Positions 27,857 through 36,793 of a DNA stretch of 64,000 nt are shown here, one piece after another; the stretch's first letter is position 1, and each line of letters begins with the position of its first letter. Location of the stretch: the NCBI GenBank assembly GCA_944323695.1, contig CALUTI010000004.1, positions 124,001-188,000 on the forward strand. The letters are read 5' to 3'. The notes under the pieces were generated by a model. That model did no database searches and was not told where the DNA came from. It saw only the letters and a list, made by a program, of their open reading frames with translations. The position numbers and the translations under genes were made by a program. Origin of the DNA: Candidatus Gastranaerophilales bacterium (GTDB taxonomy: Bacteria > Cyanobacteriota > Vampirovibrionia > Gastranaerophilales > Gastranaerophilaceae).

Positions 27857-28837
27857 TTATAAACCAAGTGTCATGCCTGAATCTTCACTATTGCCTGAGC
27901 CGATATTTTTAATAACCGTTCTTGTATTGCCCGTTGCCTGAAAATCTTTCGGCTCGAGCGTCATTCTGATTTTATCGGCATAAATTGTTCTGACACCCTG
28001 AGTTATGCTTGAACGGCCCGTAAAATAGATTTCGTTCGGCTTGCCGGTTGTTTTATCCGGATAAAAAGTAATTTTCGGTCCTACAGCGTAATAATCCTGA
28101 TACCAGACATGAACGTTTCCGCTTGCGTTGTAGGTATTTTTCTTTTTATTGTATTCTTGATATTTGGACTTCAAAACAAGCTTGTCTCCGCCGTCCATTA
28201 TTGCATTGGATGTTGTATTACCTGTTGCAATAAGGATTTCCGTTGTCGGGTCGTAAACAAATTTATCTGCAAAAGATTCGTTATTCTGTTCTTTTACCCT
28301 TGCGTTTCCGATTAGTGTAATATTTTTCAAATCGCCGTTTTTATCGGTTTTAATGGTTGCGTGGTTTGAAAAAGTTTCAATGTCTTTATATTTGATAGTA
28401 ACAGTGCCGTCCGCGTCCATAACGCCTGAATTTGTATCGTATTCCTGAGTATCGGCATTTATAACCACAATCGGCGTTTTACCGTCATAGACAATTGATT
28501 GGGTATCGCCTTCGGCTTTTATAACTTTTGTAATCAAAGATACTTTTAAAATATTTGCCTTAACCTCGCGTTTTTTATTCTTTTTAACTTCGTAAGCATA
28601 AGGTTTGTCGTAAAAAGTCGCCGTGTCAAGCTGCTGATCCTCCGTCATATTAACGTCAGCCGTCTGGCCTTCCACTCTCAGGTCGTCCACGGAAACTTTT
28701 ACATCACCCTGAAATTTAATCTTGTTTTCAGATTCCGCATAACTCTGGGATTTAGAATCTATAATAAGGTCTGATGCGCTTGTTGCGATTCCCGTAACCA
28801 ATATTGCCGCTGTTAATATAGCTAATATCCTTCTCAT
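27857..28837 (-). CDS. LptA/OstA-like lipopolysaccharide transport protein
   Basis: A 326-residue protein with a signal peptide (ILAILTAAILVTGIATSA). The mature part is a repeated beta-jellyroll pattern of OstA type (SESENKIKFQGDVKVSVDDLRVEG in part: IKFQGDVKVSVDDLRVEG; VMDADGTVTIKYKDIETFSN; KNTYNASGNVHVWYQDY). LptA bridges inner and outer membrane for LPS. At 326 residues it is nearly twice the usual LptA length, as expected of a longer bridge or of two fused units. It overlaps the LptC-like gene by 4 bp. Confidence 0.85.
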   Translation of the reverse strand: MRRILAILTAAILVTGIATSASDLIIDSKSQSYAESENKIKFQGDVKVSVDDLRVEGQTADVNMTEDQQLDTATFYDKPYAYEVKKNKKREVKANILKVSLITKVIKAEGDTQSIVYDGKTPIVVINADTQEYDTNSGVMDADGTVTIKYKDIETFSNHATIKTDKNGDLKNITLIGNARVKEQNNESFADKFVYDPTTEILIATGNTTSNAIMDGGDKLVLKSKYQEYNKKKNTYNASGNVHVWYQDYYAVGPKITFYPDKTTGKPNEIYFTGRSSITQGVRTIYADKIRMTLEPKDFQATGNTRTVIKNIGSGNSEDSGMTLGL

Positions 28838-29424
28838 TTTATCTCCTTAGCTTCGTATATTCTTGAAGTTGTATTCCCTGAAATTTTGAAATGACCGTAA
28901 TCAGGACTGATTTCAACTTTATCCGCTGTTGCCACAAAATTGTTATCGCGTGTAATTTGGACATTACCCGTTGCAATAATCGGTTCATCATTACCTGCAT
29001 AACGCAGCCTGTCAGACTTTAAAGTTGTTCCGTCTTCAAGAACGATAAATGTGTCCTGATATAAAACTATAACCCTTGTTTTTGAGTTATAGCTGCCCTT
29101 TGAGGATTGAAAACTCATGGCAACTTCGTTTTCTTTATAGAAATTTCCGATAACATTATCCATCATTGCAACTTCGTTGTTGCTGTCGTATGAACCTGTT
29201 TCACCGTAAATTTCCCAATATTTTTTTTCATCTTTGGTTTCGGTTAAAATTATACCGTTAATCAGTGCTTCCTGACGGTCTTTATCTGTCGAAAGCTGGC
29301 TTCTGTTGAAATCGTGGGTAATTACGCCTGCAGAAATAAATGCCCACACCATTATGGACGCAAGCGCAGCAAATGCGTAAATATATGCTTTCTTTTTCCT
29401 GCTTAAATTACTCCACCAGTTCAT
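28834..29424 (-). CDS. lptC: LptC-like LPS export protein
   Basis: A 196-residue protein: N-terminal membrane anchor (about 13-32, YIYAFAALASIMVWAFISAG) and a periplasmic OstA-like domain (GIILTETKDEKKYWEIYGET; TTLKSDRLRYAGNDEPIIATG, shown in part). LptC receives LPS from LptBFG and passes it to LptA, encoded directly downstream with ATGA overlap. lptB, lptF and lptG are not in the window. Confidence 0.85.
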   Translation of the reverse strand: MNWWSNLSRKKKAYIYAFAALASIMVWAFISAGVITHDFNRSQLSTDKDRQEALINGIILTETKDEKKYWEIYGETGSYDSNNEVAMMDNVIGNFYKENEVAMSFQSSKGSYNSKTRVIVLYQDTFIVLEDGTTLKSDRLRYAGNDEPIIATGNVQITRDNNFVATADKVEISPDYGHFKISGNTTSRIYEAKEIK

Positions 29425-29469
29425 ATAAAAATTTTAGCACGAAGAAATTTCGTTGGCAATTTTGGATTT

Positions 29470-30183
29470 CTAATAGTTAATTTTCCATCCTTCATCAAAA
29501 ATACGTCCTGCACACGCGTAACCTGCTGACCAGGCAGACGTATCATCTCCGCAATAATCGAGATTTTTTGCGGTATCATCCCAACCGCCACCGGCACCAT
29601 AAGGTGTAAAAACACCTTCGTCATTTATATTATAATAAAATATATCATGTCCAACTTGATTGGGAGAACTCGCGCCGTTCACATCAATAAATCCGCTAAG
29701 AGGGACATCTACATTCACGTCTGACGCCAGAACAGGACTGACAAGAACTCCGTCACTCAACCAAAATATATAATCGCCAAAAATAGATACTCCTAAAAGA
29801 GAGTTCTCATTGCCATTCAAAAGTTTTATATTATATACCGGATAAAATGAACTTGCATCGCTAAAAGTACCATAATAGGACTTGGCAAATTTAAAAACGC
29901 GTCCAAAATTCGCATCCAGACATTCCTTATAATTATCATCTGATTTGTTACATTTAAACACTTTAAGATTTTTAATATTTTCTACGCCTTCCTCCGCCAT
30001 CATTAACCTATATCCATTCGACATAACAGATAATGTTTTCTGCAATTTGGTGACAGTTACTTTTTTTTGATAATTCGCTATCAACGTAGGTATAGTCATT
30101 GCTGCGACAACACCTATTATGCCTAAAGTAATCAAAACTTCTGCCAAAGTAAAAGCTTTTGAATTGTTTGTAATATTAATCAT
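29470..30183 (-). CDS. Type IV prepilin-like protein
   Basis: A 237-residue protein with an 11-residue leader ending KA before FTLAEVLITLGIIGVVAA; the residue before the cut site is Ala instead of the usual Gly. The soluble part ends with a Gly/Asp/Cys-rich region (GAGGGWDDTAKNLDYCGDD, AGYACAGRIFDEGW). Strong ribosome site GGAGATTAAAAA. It is a paralogue of the partial gene at 1-319. It lies 45 bp upstream of lptC on the same strand. Which pseudopilus it belongs to is unknown. Confidence 0.85.
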   Translation of the reverse strand: MINITNNSKAFTLAEVLITLGIIGVVAAMTIPTLIANYQKKVTVTKLQKTLSVMSNGYRLMMAEEGVENIKNLKVFKCNKSDDNYKECLDANFGRVFKFAKSYYGTFSDASSFYPVYNIKLLNGNENSLLGVSIFGDYIFWLSDGVLVSPVLASDVNVDVPLSGFIDVNGASSPNQVGHDIFYYNINDEGVFTPYGAGGGWDDTAKNLDYCGDDTSAWSAGYACAGRIFDEGWKINY

Positions 30184-30321
30184 TTTTTAATCTCCTTCAT
30201 AAAATTTTCATTGTTTCCATACAGAACTAATGGAAAATTTAACATGAAAATAAAAATATCGCAAATTATGAATAAAGAATAATTATTTATAATTGTAAAG
30301 GTCTTTTTATATATTTATTTC

Positions 30322-30347
30322 AGCACAATAAACATTTGTGCTATAAT
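30322..30347 (+). promoter_or_regulatory. dapA promoter with palindromic operator-like site
   Basis: AGCACAA (30322-30328), 7 bp, TTGTGCT (30336-30342), then TATAAT at 30342-30347. The palindrome fills the -35/-10 spacer, where a repressor would block polymerase. The -35 is poor. Confidence 0.5.
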
Positions 30348-30383
30348 TTATTTGAAGGATTAGGGAAAAAAGGGGAGAAATTT

Positions 30384-31277
30384 ATGCCTATAAGATACGA
30401 TGCAGGTGAAGTTATTACAGCAATGGTCACACCTATGGATGAAAAACGGGAAATAGACTACAACAGAGTCGAATCTCTTACAAAACATCTGCTTGATAAC
30501 GGAAGCGATGCAATTCTGGTTTGCGGAACAACAGGGGAGTCTCCGACGCTTACCCACGAAGAAGAGGTCGAAATTATAAGCACGGTAAAACGCGCTGCCG
30601 CAAATAAAGCAAAAATTATTGCAGGCGCCGGCTCAAATTCAACGGAAACTGCCGTTATGTCTGCTAAACTTGCGCAAAAAGAAGAAGTTGACGCGATTTT
30701 ATCAGTCGTACCTTACTACAATAAACCTTCACAAAGAGGCATGATTGAACATTTTTCAGCTGTGGCTGAAGCTGTTGATCTTCCGGTTATTTTGTATAAC
30801 ATCCCGTCAAGAACAGGGGTTACAATGCAGCCTTCAACAGTTGCATACCTCGCAGGAAAATACGACAACATCGTGGCTTTGAAACAAAGCTGCCCCGATA
30901 TGGATTTGGTAAGCGAAATTAGAATGCTCTGTCCTGAAGATTTCATGATTTATTCAGGCGATGACAGCTTAACTTTACCGATGCTTTCGCTGGGTGCGCA
31001 CGGGGTAATTTCGGTTGCTTCTCATCTTTTCGGCGCTGAAATTAAATCTATGATAAGAAACTTTAAAACAGGGAACCCGACAGCCGCAAGAAATATGCAC
31101 ACAAAACTTTTCCCTGTATTCAGAAAACTTTTTATGGCACCGAATCCTGTGCCTGTAAAAGCGGCTCTCGCGCATAAAAAACTTATTGATGAATACGTCA
31201 GACGCCCGCTTGTGGAATTAACGGATGATGAAAAAATTATTCTTTTCTCCGCAATAGACGGTTTCCGCGCGGATTAG
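30384..31277 (+). CDS. dapA: 4-hydroxy-tetrahydrodipicolinate synthase
   Basis: A 297-residue aldolase condensing pyruvate and aspartate semialdehyde for lysine and diaminopimelate. Seen: GTTGESPTL (near 45), Tyr in VVPYYNKPSQRG (near 108), YNIPSRTGV, Schiff-base Lys in VALKQSCPDM (near 162), YSGDDSLTLPMLSLGAHGVISV. ATG at 30384 follows GGGGAG; the upstream in-frame start at 30336 lies inside the promoter and is rejected. Confidence 0.95.
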   Translation: MPIRYDAGEVITAMVTPMDEKREIDYNRVESLTKHLLDNGSDAILVCGTTGESPTLTHEEEVEIISTVKRAAANKAKIIAGAGSNSTETAVMSAKLAQKEEVDAILSVVPYYNKPSQRGMIEHFSAVAEAVDLPVILYNIPSRTGVTMQPSTVAYLAGKYDNIVALKQSCPDMDLVSEIRMLCPEDFMIYSGDDSLTLPMLSLGAHGVISVASHLFGAEIKSMIRNFKTGNPTAARNMHTKLFPVFRKLFMAPNPVPVKAALAHKKLIDEYVRRPLVELTDDEKIILFSAIDGFRAD

Positions 31278-31345
31278 CCAACGTCGGCGATAACCGAAAT
31301 TTTATTTTTGATAAAATTATATCAGTATAGAGAGGATAAATAAAA

Positions 31346-32653
31346 GTGAAAAACAAAATTATTATGTTTTGGGCAATTGTACTTATTGTAATCGTATCAA
31401 CGGTTATAATATTTGTAAAGCCGACAAAACTCGGACTGGATCTGGTAGGCGGCTCACGTCTTATGCTTGAGGCCGAAACCACGCAATCCATTGCAAAAAT
31501 CACACCCGAGGTTATGGGTCGTTTGCAGTTTGCAATCGAAAACCGCGTAAATAAACTCGGGGTAGCAGAAACCGTCGTTCAGCAGGTTGGCGACAAAAGA
31601 CTTTTAATCGAAATTCCGAATGTTACGGATTTGAAAGAAGCAAAAGCATTTTTGGGCGAAACCGCACAATTGGAATTCAAAAAAGAAGGCAAAGATTCTG
31701 ACGGCAATCAGATTTGGGTAGACACGGGACTGACAGGGCAGGATCTTCAAAGATCATCCTTAAGCACTGATCAGACAGGTCAGTGGGTTGTGTCCTTGGA
31801 ATTTAATGACGCAGGCGCAAAAAAATTCGCTGATTTGACAAAAGCTCTTGTAGGGCAGCAAATGGCAATTTTCTTTGACGGAGAAATCCAGTCAGCCCCT
31901 GTAATCAGAGAGGCAATCTACGGCGGCAAAGCACAAATTTCCGGCGGAAACAGCGGTTTTGAATACGCGGAAGCCGAAAGAATGGTTAACCTGCTTAACG
32001 CAGGCGCTCTGCCGGTTCCGGCTAAAATAGTCGAAGAAAATACAGTCGGACCTACACTCGGTGCTGACAGTATTGAAAAATCAAAATTCGCAGGTATTGT
32101 AGGTCTGGGTGCAGTTATGCTGTTTATGATTGCATACTACAGATTACCCGGCTTGATTGCGGATATCGCGTTAATCATTTACAGCTTAATCCTGTTTGCG
32201 CTGTTCAAAACAATCCCCGTAACCCTGACACTTGCGGGCATTGCAGGCTTTATTCTTTCAATCGGTATGGCGGTTGACGCTAATATCTTGATTTTTGAAA
32301 GAACAAAAGAGGAATTAAGAGCCGGAAGAAACCTGTTTACGGCAATCAATTCAGGTTTTGACAGAGCATTCACAAGTATTTTTGACTCAAATATGACAAC
32401 AATCATAACCTGTACGATTTTGTACTTATTGGGTACAAGTATTGTCAAAGGTTTTGCATTAACTCTTGCACTCGGTGTAATCGTTTCAATGTTCAGTGCC
32501 ATTACCATTACAAAGAACTTTATGCACCTGATATTCGGAACGGGTGAATTGAAATATCCGGCACTTTTCGGACTTTCAAAAGACGAAATCGGCAAGAGTT
32601 ACGAAGCAACCGAAACCAAACGTGAAAAAGCTCGTTTCGGTATTTTAGACTAG
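31346..32653 (+). CDS. secD: Protein translocase subunit SecD
   Basis: A 435-residue protein with GTG start after GAGG. Helix 1 (about 5-25), the periplasmic P1 domain with LGLDLVGGSRLMLE near 32, and five C-terminal helices with the RND-type motif GMAVDANILIFERTKEEL (near 310). With SecF (next gene, 16 bp away) it uses the proton or sodium gradient to complete Sec export. Confidence 0.95.
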   Translation: MKNKIIMFWAIVLIVIVSTVIIFVKPTKLGLDLVGGSRLMLEAETTQSIAKITPEVMGRLQFAIENRVNKLGVAETVVQQVGDKRLLIEIPNVTDLKEAKAFLGETAQLEFKKEGKDSDGNQIWVDTGLTGQDLQRSSLSTDQTGQWVVSLEFNDAGAKKFADLTKALVGQQMAIFFDGEIQSAPVIREAIYGGKAQISGGNSGFEYAEAERMVNLLNAGALPVPAKIVEENTVGPTLGADSIEKSKFAGIVGLGAVMLFMIAYYRLPGLIADIALIIYSLILFALFKTIPVTLTLAGIAGFILSIGMAVDANILIFERTKEELRAGRNLFTAINSGFDRAFTSIFDSNMTTIITCTILYLLGTSIVKGFALTLALGVIVSMFSAITITKNFMHLIFGTGELKYPALFGLSKDEIGKSYEATETKREKARFGILD

Positions 32654-32669
32654 GAAAGGATTAAATAAA

Positions 32670-33668
32670 ATGTTTGCACTAAAAAGACATCTGGTACATA
32701 TAGTTAAGTACAGAATTTTATGGATGGTGTTGTCCGCAATCCTGTTGATTCCGGGTATTGTTGCAATGGTATATTCATCAATGACTTACCCGAACCACGC
32801 ACCTATGAAGGTCGGTATTGACTATACGGGCGGCACGATTTTGCAGTACGGTTTGAAGCAAAAAATTACAAATAACGATTTGACAACAACCCGTGCGAAC
32901 TTAGAAAAAATCGGGGTCGAAAACCCTTACCTGCAAATCTTAAACGTTAATAACACCCAGCAGGAAGAAACCAAAAATAACATTAATTCAATTATTTCAA
33001 TCAGAACAAAATTCATCGGCGAAAGCTCCGAGGATGTACAAAATATCACAAACGCGCTTTCAAGCCAGTTTGAAACCCCTGAATTAATTCAGGTAAGTTC
33101 AGTCGGGCCGACTATGGGTAAAGAATTATTCAAAAATTCATTCATAGCGGTTGCGCTGGCATTTTTAGGAATATGCGTATATCTTTCTTTGAGATTCCGT
33201 TTTGATTATGCCATAGCGGCAATTCTCGGAATTTTGCACGACGTACTTTTTGTTTGCGGTGCATTTTCAATTCTCGGATTAGTATATAACGTTCAGATTG
33301 ACGGGTTATTCATCACTGCGATTTTGACGGTAATCGGATTTTCAGTCCACGATACAATCGTTGTGTTTGACAGAATCAGAGAAAACTTAAGATACTATTC
33401 AAAGAAAATGTCATTCGGCGAAATCGTGGATGCATCGGTTAACCAGACACTTGCAAGAAGTATCAACACATCATTGACAACATTAATTACGTTGTGCGCA
33501 CTGTATTTCTTCGGCGGCGTAACAACCAAAGACTTCGTTCTTGCAATGATTCTGGGTATTGCAATCGGAACATATTCAAGTATATTCTTCTGCAGTATGC
33601 TGATTGACTTCTGGAACGATAAGAAAAACGGTCCGAAAACTCCTGTTAAAGAAACAGTTGCAGCATAA
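32670..33668 (+). CDS. secF: Protein translocase subunit SecF
   Basis: A 332-residue partner of SecD: helix 1 about 14-36, VGIDYTGGTILQYG near 50, RFRFDYAIAAILGILHDV near 170, and VIGFSVHDTIVVFDRIREN near 220. ATG follows GGAAAGGATTAAATAAA. Separate from SecD, unlike fused SecDF of some bacteria. A strong terminator ends the transcript. Confidence 0.95.
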   Translation: MFALKRHLVHIVKYRILWMVLSAILLIPGIVAMVYSSMTYPNHAPMKVGIDYTGGTILQYGLKQKITNNDLTTTRANLEKIGVENPYLQILNVNNTQQEETKNNINSIISIRTKFIGESSEDVQNITNALSSQFETPELIQVSSVGPTMGKELFKNSFIAVALAFLGICVYLSLRFRFDYAIAAILGILHDVLFVCGAFSILGLVYNVQIDGLFITAILTVIGFSVHDTIVVFDRIRENLRYYSKKMSFGEIVDASVNQTLARSINTSLTTLITLCALYFFGGVTTKDFVLAMILGIAIGTYSSIFFCSMLIDFWNDKKNGPKTPVKETVAA

Positions 33669-33695
33669 AAAAAGAGCCTTTAAGGCTCTTTTTTT
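33667..33695. terminator. Bidirectional terminator
   Basis: AAAAAAAGAGCC, short loop, GGCTCTTTTTTT between the convergent secF and pdxA genes. Confidence 0.9.
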
Positions 33696-33703
33696 ATCAC
33701 AAA

Positions 33704-34606
33704 TTAAATATAAACAGCTTTTATTGCTTCAATCATGCCGGTTTCATCCGCAATATTTTTTCCTGCGATATCAAAGGCAGTGCCATGCCCCGGTGACGTT
33801 CTAATCACATCAAGCCCGATTGTCATGTTAACCGTTTTTGAACCGGCAACTGTTTTGATAGGGATTAAGCCTTGATCGTGGTAGTTTGCAATATAGCAGT
33901 CGTAACTGCCTTTAAAGTAATTAACAAATAAAGTATCAGCAGGCAAGGGATTTGTAATATCAACCCCTTTTTTGCGCAAAACATCAACCGCAGGCTGCAA
34001 AATTTCTATTTCTTCACGTCCTAAAATTCCGTCCTCGCCTGCGTGCGGATTAAAGCCGCAAAGTGCAAACTTCGGCTTTTGAATTCCCAATTTTTCTATA
34101 AAAAAGCCGCGAAGATTAGCTACTTTTTCAATAACCATTTGTTTTGTAAGCGTAACCTCCTTTAGCGCGCAGTGACGGGTTAAAAGCAGCACCCTGAAAT
34201 TTCCGGCAACAAAAAGCATTTCAGCAAGCTGTCCGTCATGAGCAAGATATTCTTGTAAAATTTCAGTCTGCCCGTTAAAATTATGGCCTGCAAGATGCAA
34301 TGCGTTTTTTGCAACCGGTGCAGTAACAATAGCCCTGCCCTTGATTTCACACGCTTTTTTTAAGGCCTGAAAGCTGAATTCACCGGCTTCTGCAGTAATT
34401 TTCCCCGGTAAAATATCTGATGTTTCATACGGAATTTCGATTATTTCGTAATTTTTATCTAATTTCCCGTAAAAATTAAGAATTTTTTTATTTGAAATTA
34501 AAACAACATCAGATACGGGCAAATCAAGCTTATTCAAAGCCTTTACGGTAATTTCCGCCCCTATACCGTTCGGGTCGCCGGTTGTTATAATAATTTTATC
34601 CTTCAT
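33704..34606 (-). CDS. pdxA: PdxA family 4-phosphohydroxy-acid dehydrogenase
   Basis: A 300-residue Zn/NAD-dependent dehydrogenase: TTGDPNGIGAEI (near 8), GHNFNGQTEIL, LLTRHCAL, FNPHAGEDGILGREE (near 188), YHDQGLIPIK (near 237), IRTSPGHGTAFDIAG. Canonical PdxA oxidises 4-phosphohydroxy-L-threonine for vitamin B6; PdxA2 acts on 4-phospho-D-threonate or erythronate. Its overlap with a DUF1537 kinase gene favours the PdxA2-type catabolic role (established pairing for DUF1537, inference here). ATG at 34606 lies within the end of the kinase gene; no clear ribosome site, so coupling is likely. Confidence 0.85.
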   Translation of the reverse strand: MKDKIIITTGDPNGIGAEITVKALNKLDLPVSDVVLISNKKILNFYGKLDKNYEIIEIPYETSDILPGKITAEAGEFSFQALKKACEIKGRAIVTAPVAKNALHLAGHNFNGQTEILQEYLAHDGQLAEMLFVAGNFRVLLLTRHCALKEVTLTKQMVIEKVANLRGFFIEKLGIQKPKFALCGFNPHAGEDGILGREEIEILQPAVDVLRKKGVDITNPLPADTLFVNYFKGSYDCYIANYHDQGLIPIKTVAGSKTVNMTIGLDVIRTSPGHGTAFDIAGKNIADETGMIEAIKAVYI

Positions 34607-35909
34607 GGTGATCAAAATATCTTAAAATATCAATTAACGTATTAACTCCGCCGAGGTTTCCGGATTTTGTAACAATCCAGCGCGCATCATGATCCATACA
34701 CAAAGCAATTGCAGGTGCAACTTCATCAATCAATTGCAATTGATTAGCCCCTATTCTTGCACAGCATTTGTAAGAAGTTTCACCGCCAAGGGTTATTAAA
34801 ATAACCTCTTTTTTCGCAGTAACCTGACATGACAAATCCGCAAGAAAATCCGTTATAACGCTTGCAAGTTCCGCTTTTGTCAGCTCTGCACGCAAAGATT
34901 CATCCGAAAATCCGTCGAAATTCTTTATCAAATTTGATGTGTGAACAACTACTATATTGTTATCCGCAAGATTTGAAACAATTCTGTTTACAAGATCTTC
35001 ATTAACCCCGCCGAGCACAGTTTCCAAATCCAAACTTATAATAAGCGTATTTTCATCAAATTCTTCACTCTGCTCCAACCTTTCAATCTGACTTGCCGTA
35101 ATCTGGGTGGCGCTGCCTGATACAATAAATTTCGGTAATTCAGGCAGAGTTTTTGTAACCCTGTCAACATCCATATCGGAAAACCAGACATTACTAAAAG
35201 CACGCGCAGCAGCGGCAGTTCCGCCGGGCAAAATGTTGTACTCGGATTTATCAATTGCCAAAACTATCTGCTCTATATCGGTTGTGGAAACGGCATCCGC
35301 CACAATAAGCTTTTTCCCTGCTTTTATAAGTTCATTTAACTTTCTGATTATAGGACCTGCCCCCTTCATAACAGTTGACAAATCCAATGATGCAACCAGA
35401 TCATGATATTCTTCCGGAAGCTGTGACTTTAAAAGCGTCGGCAAATGAGATTCCATAATCGGAGAATGCGGATCGCGCGCCATTTCCGTTCTTTCTATCG
35501 GAATACCTTTTAACAAATGGTATCCGCCGACCGTTACTCTGCCTTCAGACGGAAAAGCCGGAATTACAACCGCTGCATCCCATTCCAAAACCTCTAATAT
35601 AGCAAGAGTTTCAACAGCAATATTACCCCTTACTGTTGAATCCAGTTTTTTATAAAAATAATCGGGTTTTAAAACCTCCGCAAACATCTTTGCGGTGTGT
35701 TTAACCTTTTCGTAAGCCTCATGCGGCGTTACATTTCGGGATTCAGTCGAAATCGCCCAGGTCTGGGTTCCTGCAATATTTAACGGCTCAACCTCGTCGC
35801 TTAACAAAATCTGCGTGTTTGCCCCCCTCAGGTGAAATTGCAACGCCGTATCATTTGCACCAGTTAAATCATCTGCAATAATCCCTACAACATGTGAATT
35901 AATTATCAT
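34596..35909 (-). CDS. Four-carbon acid-sugar kinase, DUF1537 family
   Basis: A 437-residue protein opening HVVGIIADDLTGANDTALQF, the family signature; KKLDSTVRGNI near 87, PAFPSEGRVTVGGYHL near 117, SGSATQITASQIE near 268 and GGETSYKCC near 375 are also typical. DUF1537 kinases phosphorylate D-threonate, D-erythronate or similar acids (OtnK, DtnK). The neighbour PdxA would oxidise the product. Its ATG overlaps the ssb stop (ATGA). Confidence 0.88.
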   Translation of the reverse strand: MIINSHVVGIIADDLTGANDTALQFHLRGANTQILLSDEVEPLNIAGTQTWAISTESRNVTPHEAYEKVKHTAKMFAEVLKPDYFYKKLDSTVRGNIAVETLAILEVLEWDAAVVIPAFPSEGRVTVGGYHLLKGIPIERTEMARDPHSPIMESHLPTLLKSQLPEEYHDLVASLDLSTVMKGAGPIIRKLNELIKAGKKLIVADAVSTTDIEQIVLAIDKSEYNILPGGTAAAARAFSNVWFSDMDVDRVTKTLPELPKFIVSGSATQITASQIERLEQSEEFDENTLIISLDLETVLGGVNEDLVNRIVSNLADNNIVVVHTSNLIKNFDGFSDESLRAELTKAELASVITDFLADLSCQVTAKKEVILITLGGETSYKCCARIGANQLQLIDEVAPAIALCMDHDARWIVTKSGNLGGVNTLIDILRYFDHHEG

Positions 35910-36244
35910 ATAGCAGCTTCCGCATCCCTTTTGGAACCTAACAGTCTTATGCTGTTTGCGACAATTAAAAAGTTTTCTCTGTCGTTTCCGGTTGCTTTAT
36001 CTGTCCATTTGTTCTGACCAATTCTTCCGTCTACCGCAACCTGAATACCTTTTTTTACATATTCTCCGGCAAATTCAGCCTGCTTATCCCAAACATCAAT
36101 ATTAAACCAATCCGCAACTTCTGCCTTGGTTTTGGGATCCCAACGGTTTACGGCAACAGAAAAATTTGCCTTTACCTTCCCTGATTCAAAATATCTGACT
36201 TCCGCATCTCGTCCGACACGACCTACTATTACTACTGTGTTCAT
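35906..36244 (-). CDS. ssb: Single-stranded DNA-binding protein, short cyanobacterial type
   Basis: A 112-residue OB-fold protein: VVIVGRVGRDAEVRYFESG, NFSVAVNRWDPKTKAEVADW, ends LLGSKRDAEAAI. It lacks the disordered tail and acidic DDDIPF tip that recruit partners in most bacteria; short tail-less Ssb proteins with a LLGSKRD end are known in Cyanobacteria. AGAGG precedes the ATG. It is the first gene of a run with the DUF1537 kinase and pdxA, an unexpected combination. Confidence 0.92.
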   Translation of the reverse strand: MNTVVIVGRVGRDAEVRYFESGKVKANFSVAVNRWDPKTKAEVADWFNIDVWDKQAEFAGEYVKKGIQVAVDGRIGQNKWTDKATGNDRENFLIVANSIRLLGSKRDAEAAI

Positions 36245-36323
36245 TTTTACCTCTTTCGCATTTTCCTATATTTTACAATAAAAACGAAATTCTTGAGGGA
36301 AAAAATAATTTAATTAAGAAATG

Positions 36324-36545
36324 TTAAACATCCAGCGGTATAAGTTTGTCTATGGTCACTCCAAGTGCAATTGCAAGTCTTACAATAACAACCAGCGAAG
36401 GACTGTATTTTTCATGCTCAATTCTGGCAAGATATTCGGGTGTTATATCCGCTTTTTCTGCCAAAAACTCCTGTGAAAACTTCTTTCTGGCACGTTCTGC
36501 TCTCAAATTCTCTGCAAATATTCTTATTATCTCATCTCTTTCCAT
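36324..36545 (-). CDS. XRE-family helix-turn-helix regulator
   Basis: A 73-residue protein that is just one lambda-repressor-like domain: FAENLRAERARKKFSQEFLAEKADI (recognition region around SQEFLAEKADITPEYLARIE), ending VTIDKLIPLDV. Single-domain XRE proteins act as small transcriptional regulators. It lies 79 bp upstream of ssb on the same strand, and divergent from thrS; target unknown. Confidence 0.85.
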   Translation of the reverse strand: MERDEIIRIFAENLRAERARKKFSQEFLAEKADITPEYLARIEHEKYSPSLVVIVRLAIALGVTIDKLIPLDV

Positions 36546-36665
36546 ATTAATAATATTACCCTTTTTTTTATCTCATGCTAATGATTTATAATTATATTAT
36601 TGAGATTTATAAATCATAGCTGAGTGATTATACGCAATCAATTAGCCATGTATTGAGTTGCATGC

Positions 36666-36793
36666 CAAAATTAATTTTGTGTTACAATCTTAAACGTAGA
36701 GTTAGGGGGGTCCACCCCGGGCGGTAAGAGTTTATATAAATGTTATTATTTAAACGGAATTTACCGGCAAACCCAAAGGACGAAAGGATTAAA
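36666..36793 (+). promoter_or_regulatory. thrS upstream region and leader
   Basis: A perfect palindrome CAAAATTAATTTTG (36666-36679) just before TACAAT (36683-36688, a possible -10). Further down GGGG (36707-36710) and CCCC (36715-36718) can pair around TCCA, with adjacent G-rich sequence. Possible leader structure; no known riboswitch or T-box motif is recognised. Confidence 0.35.

Noticed and set aside
36680-36740. T-box or other known riboswitch before thrS
   Set aside because: No T-box core or other recognisable conserved motif; only short simple stems.
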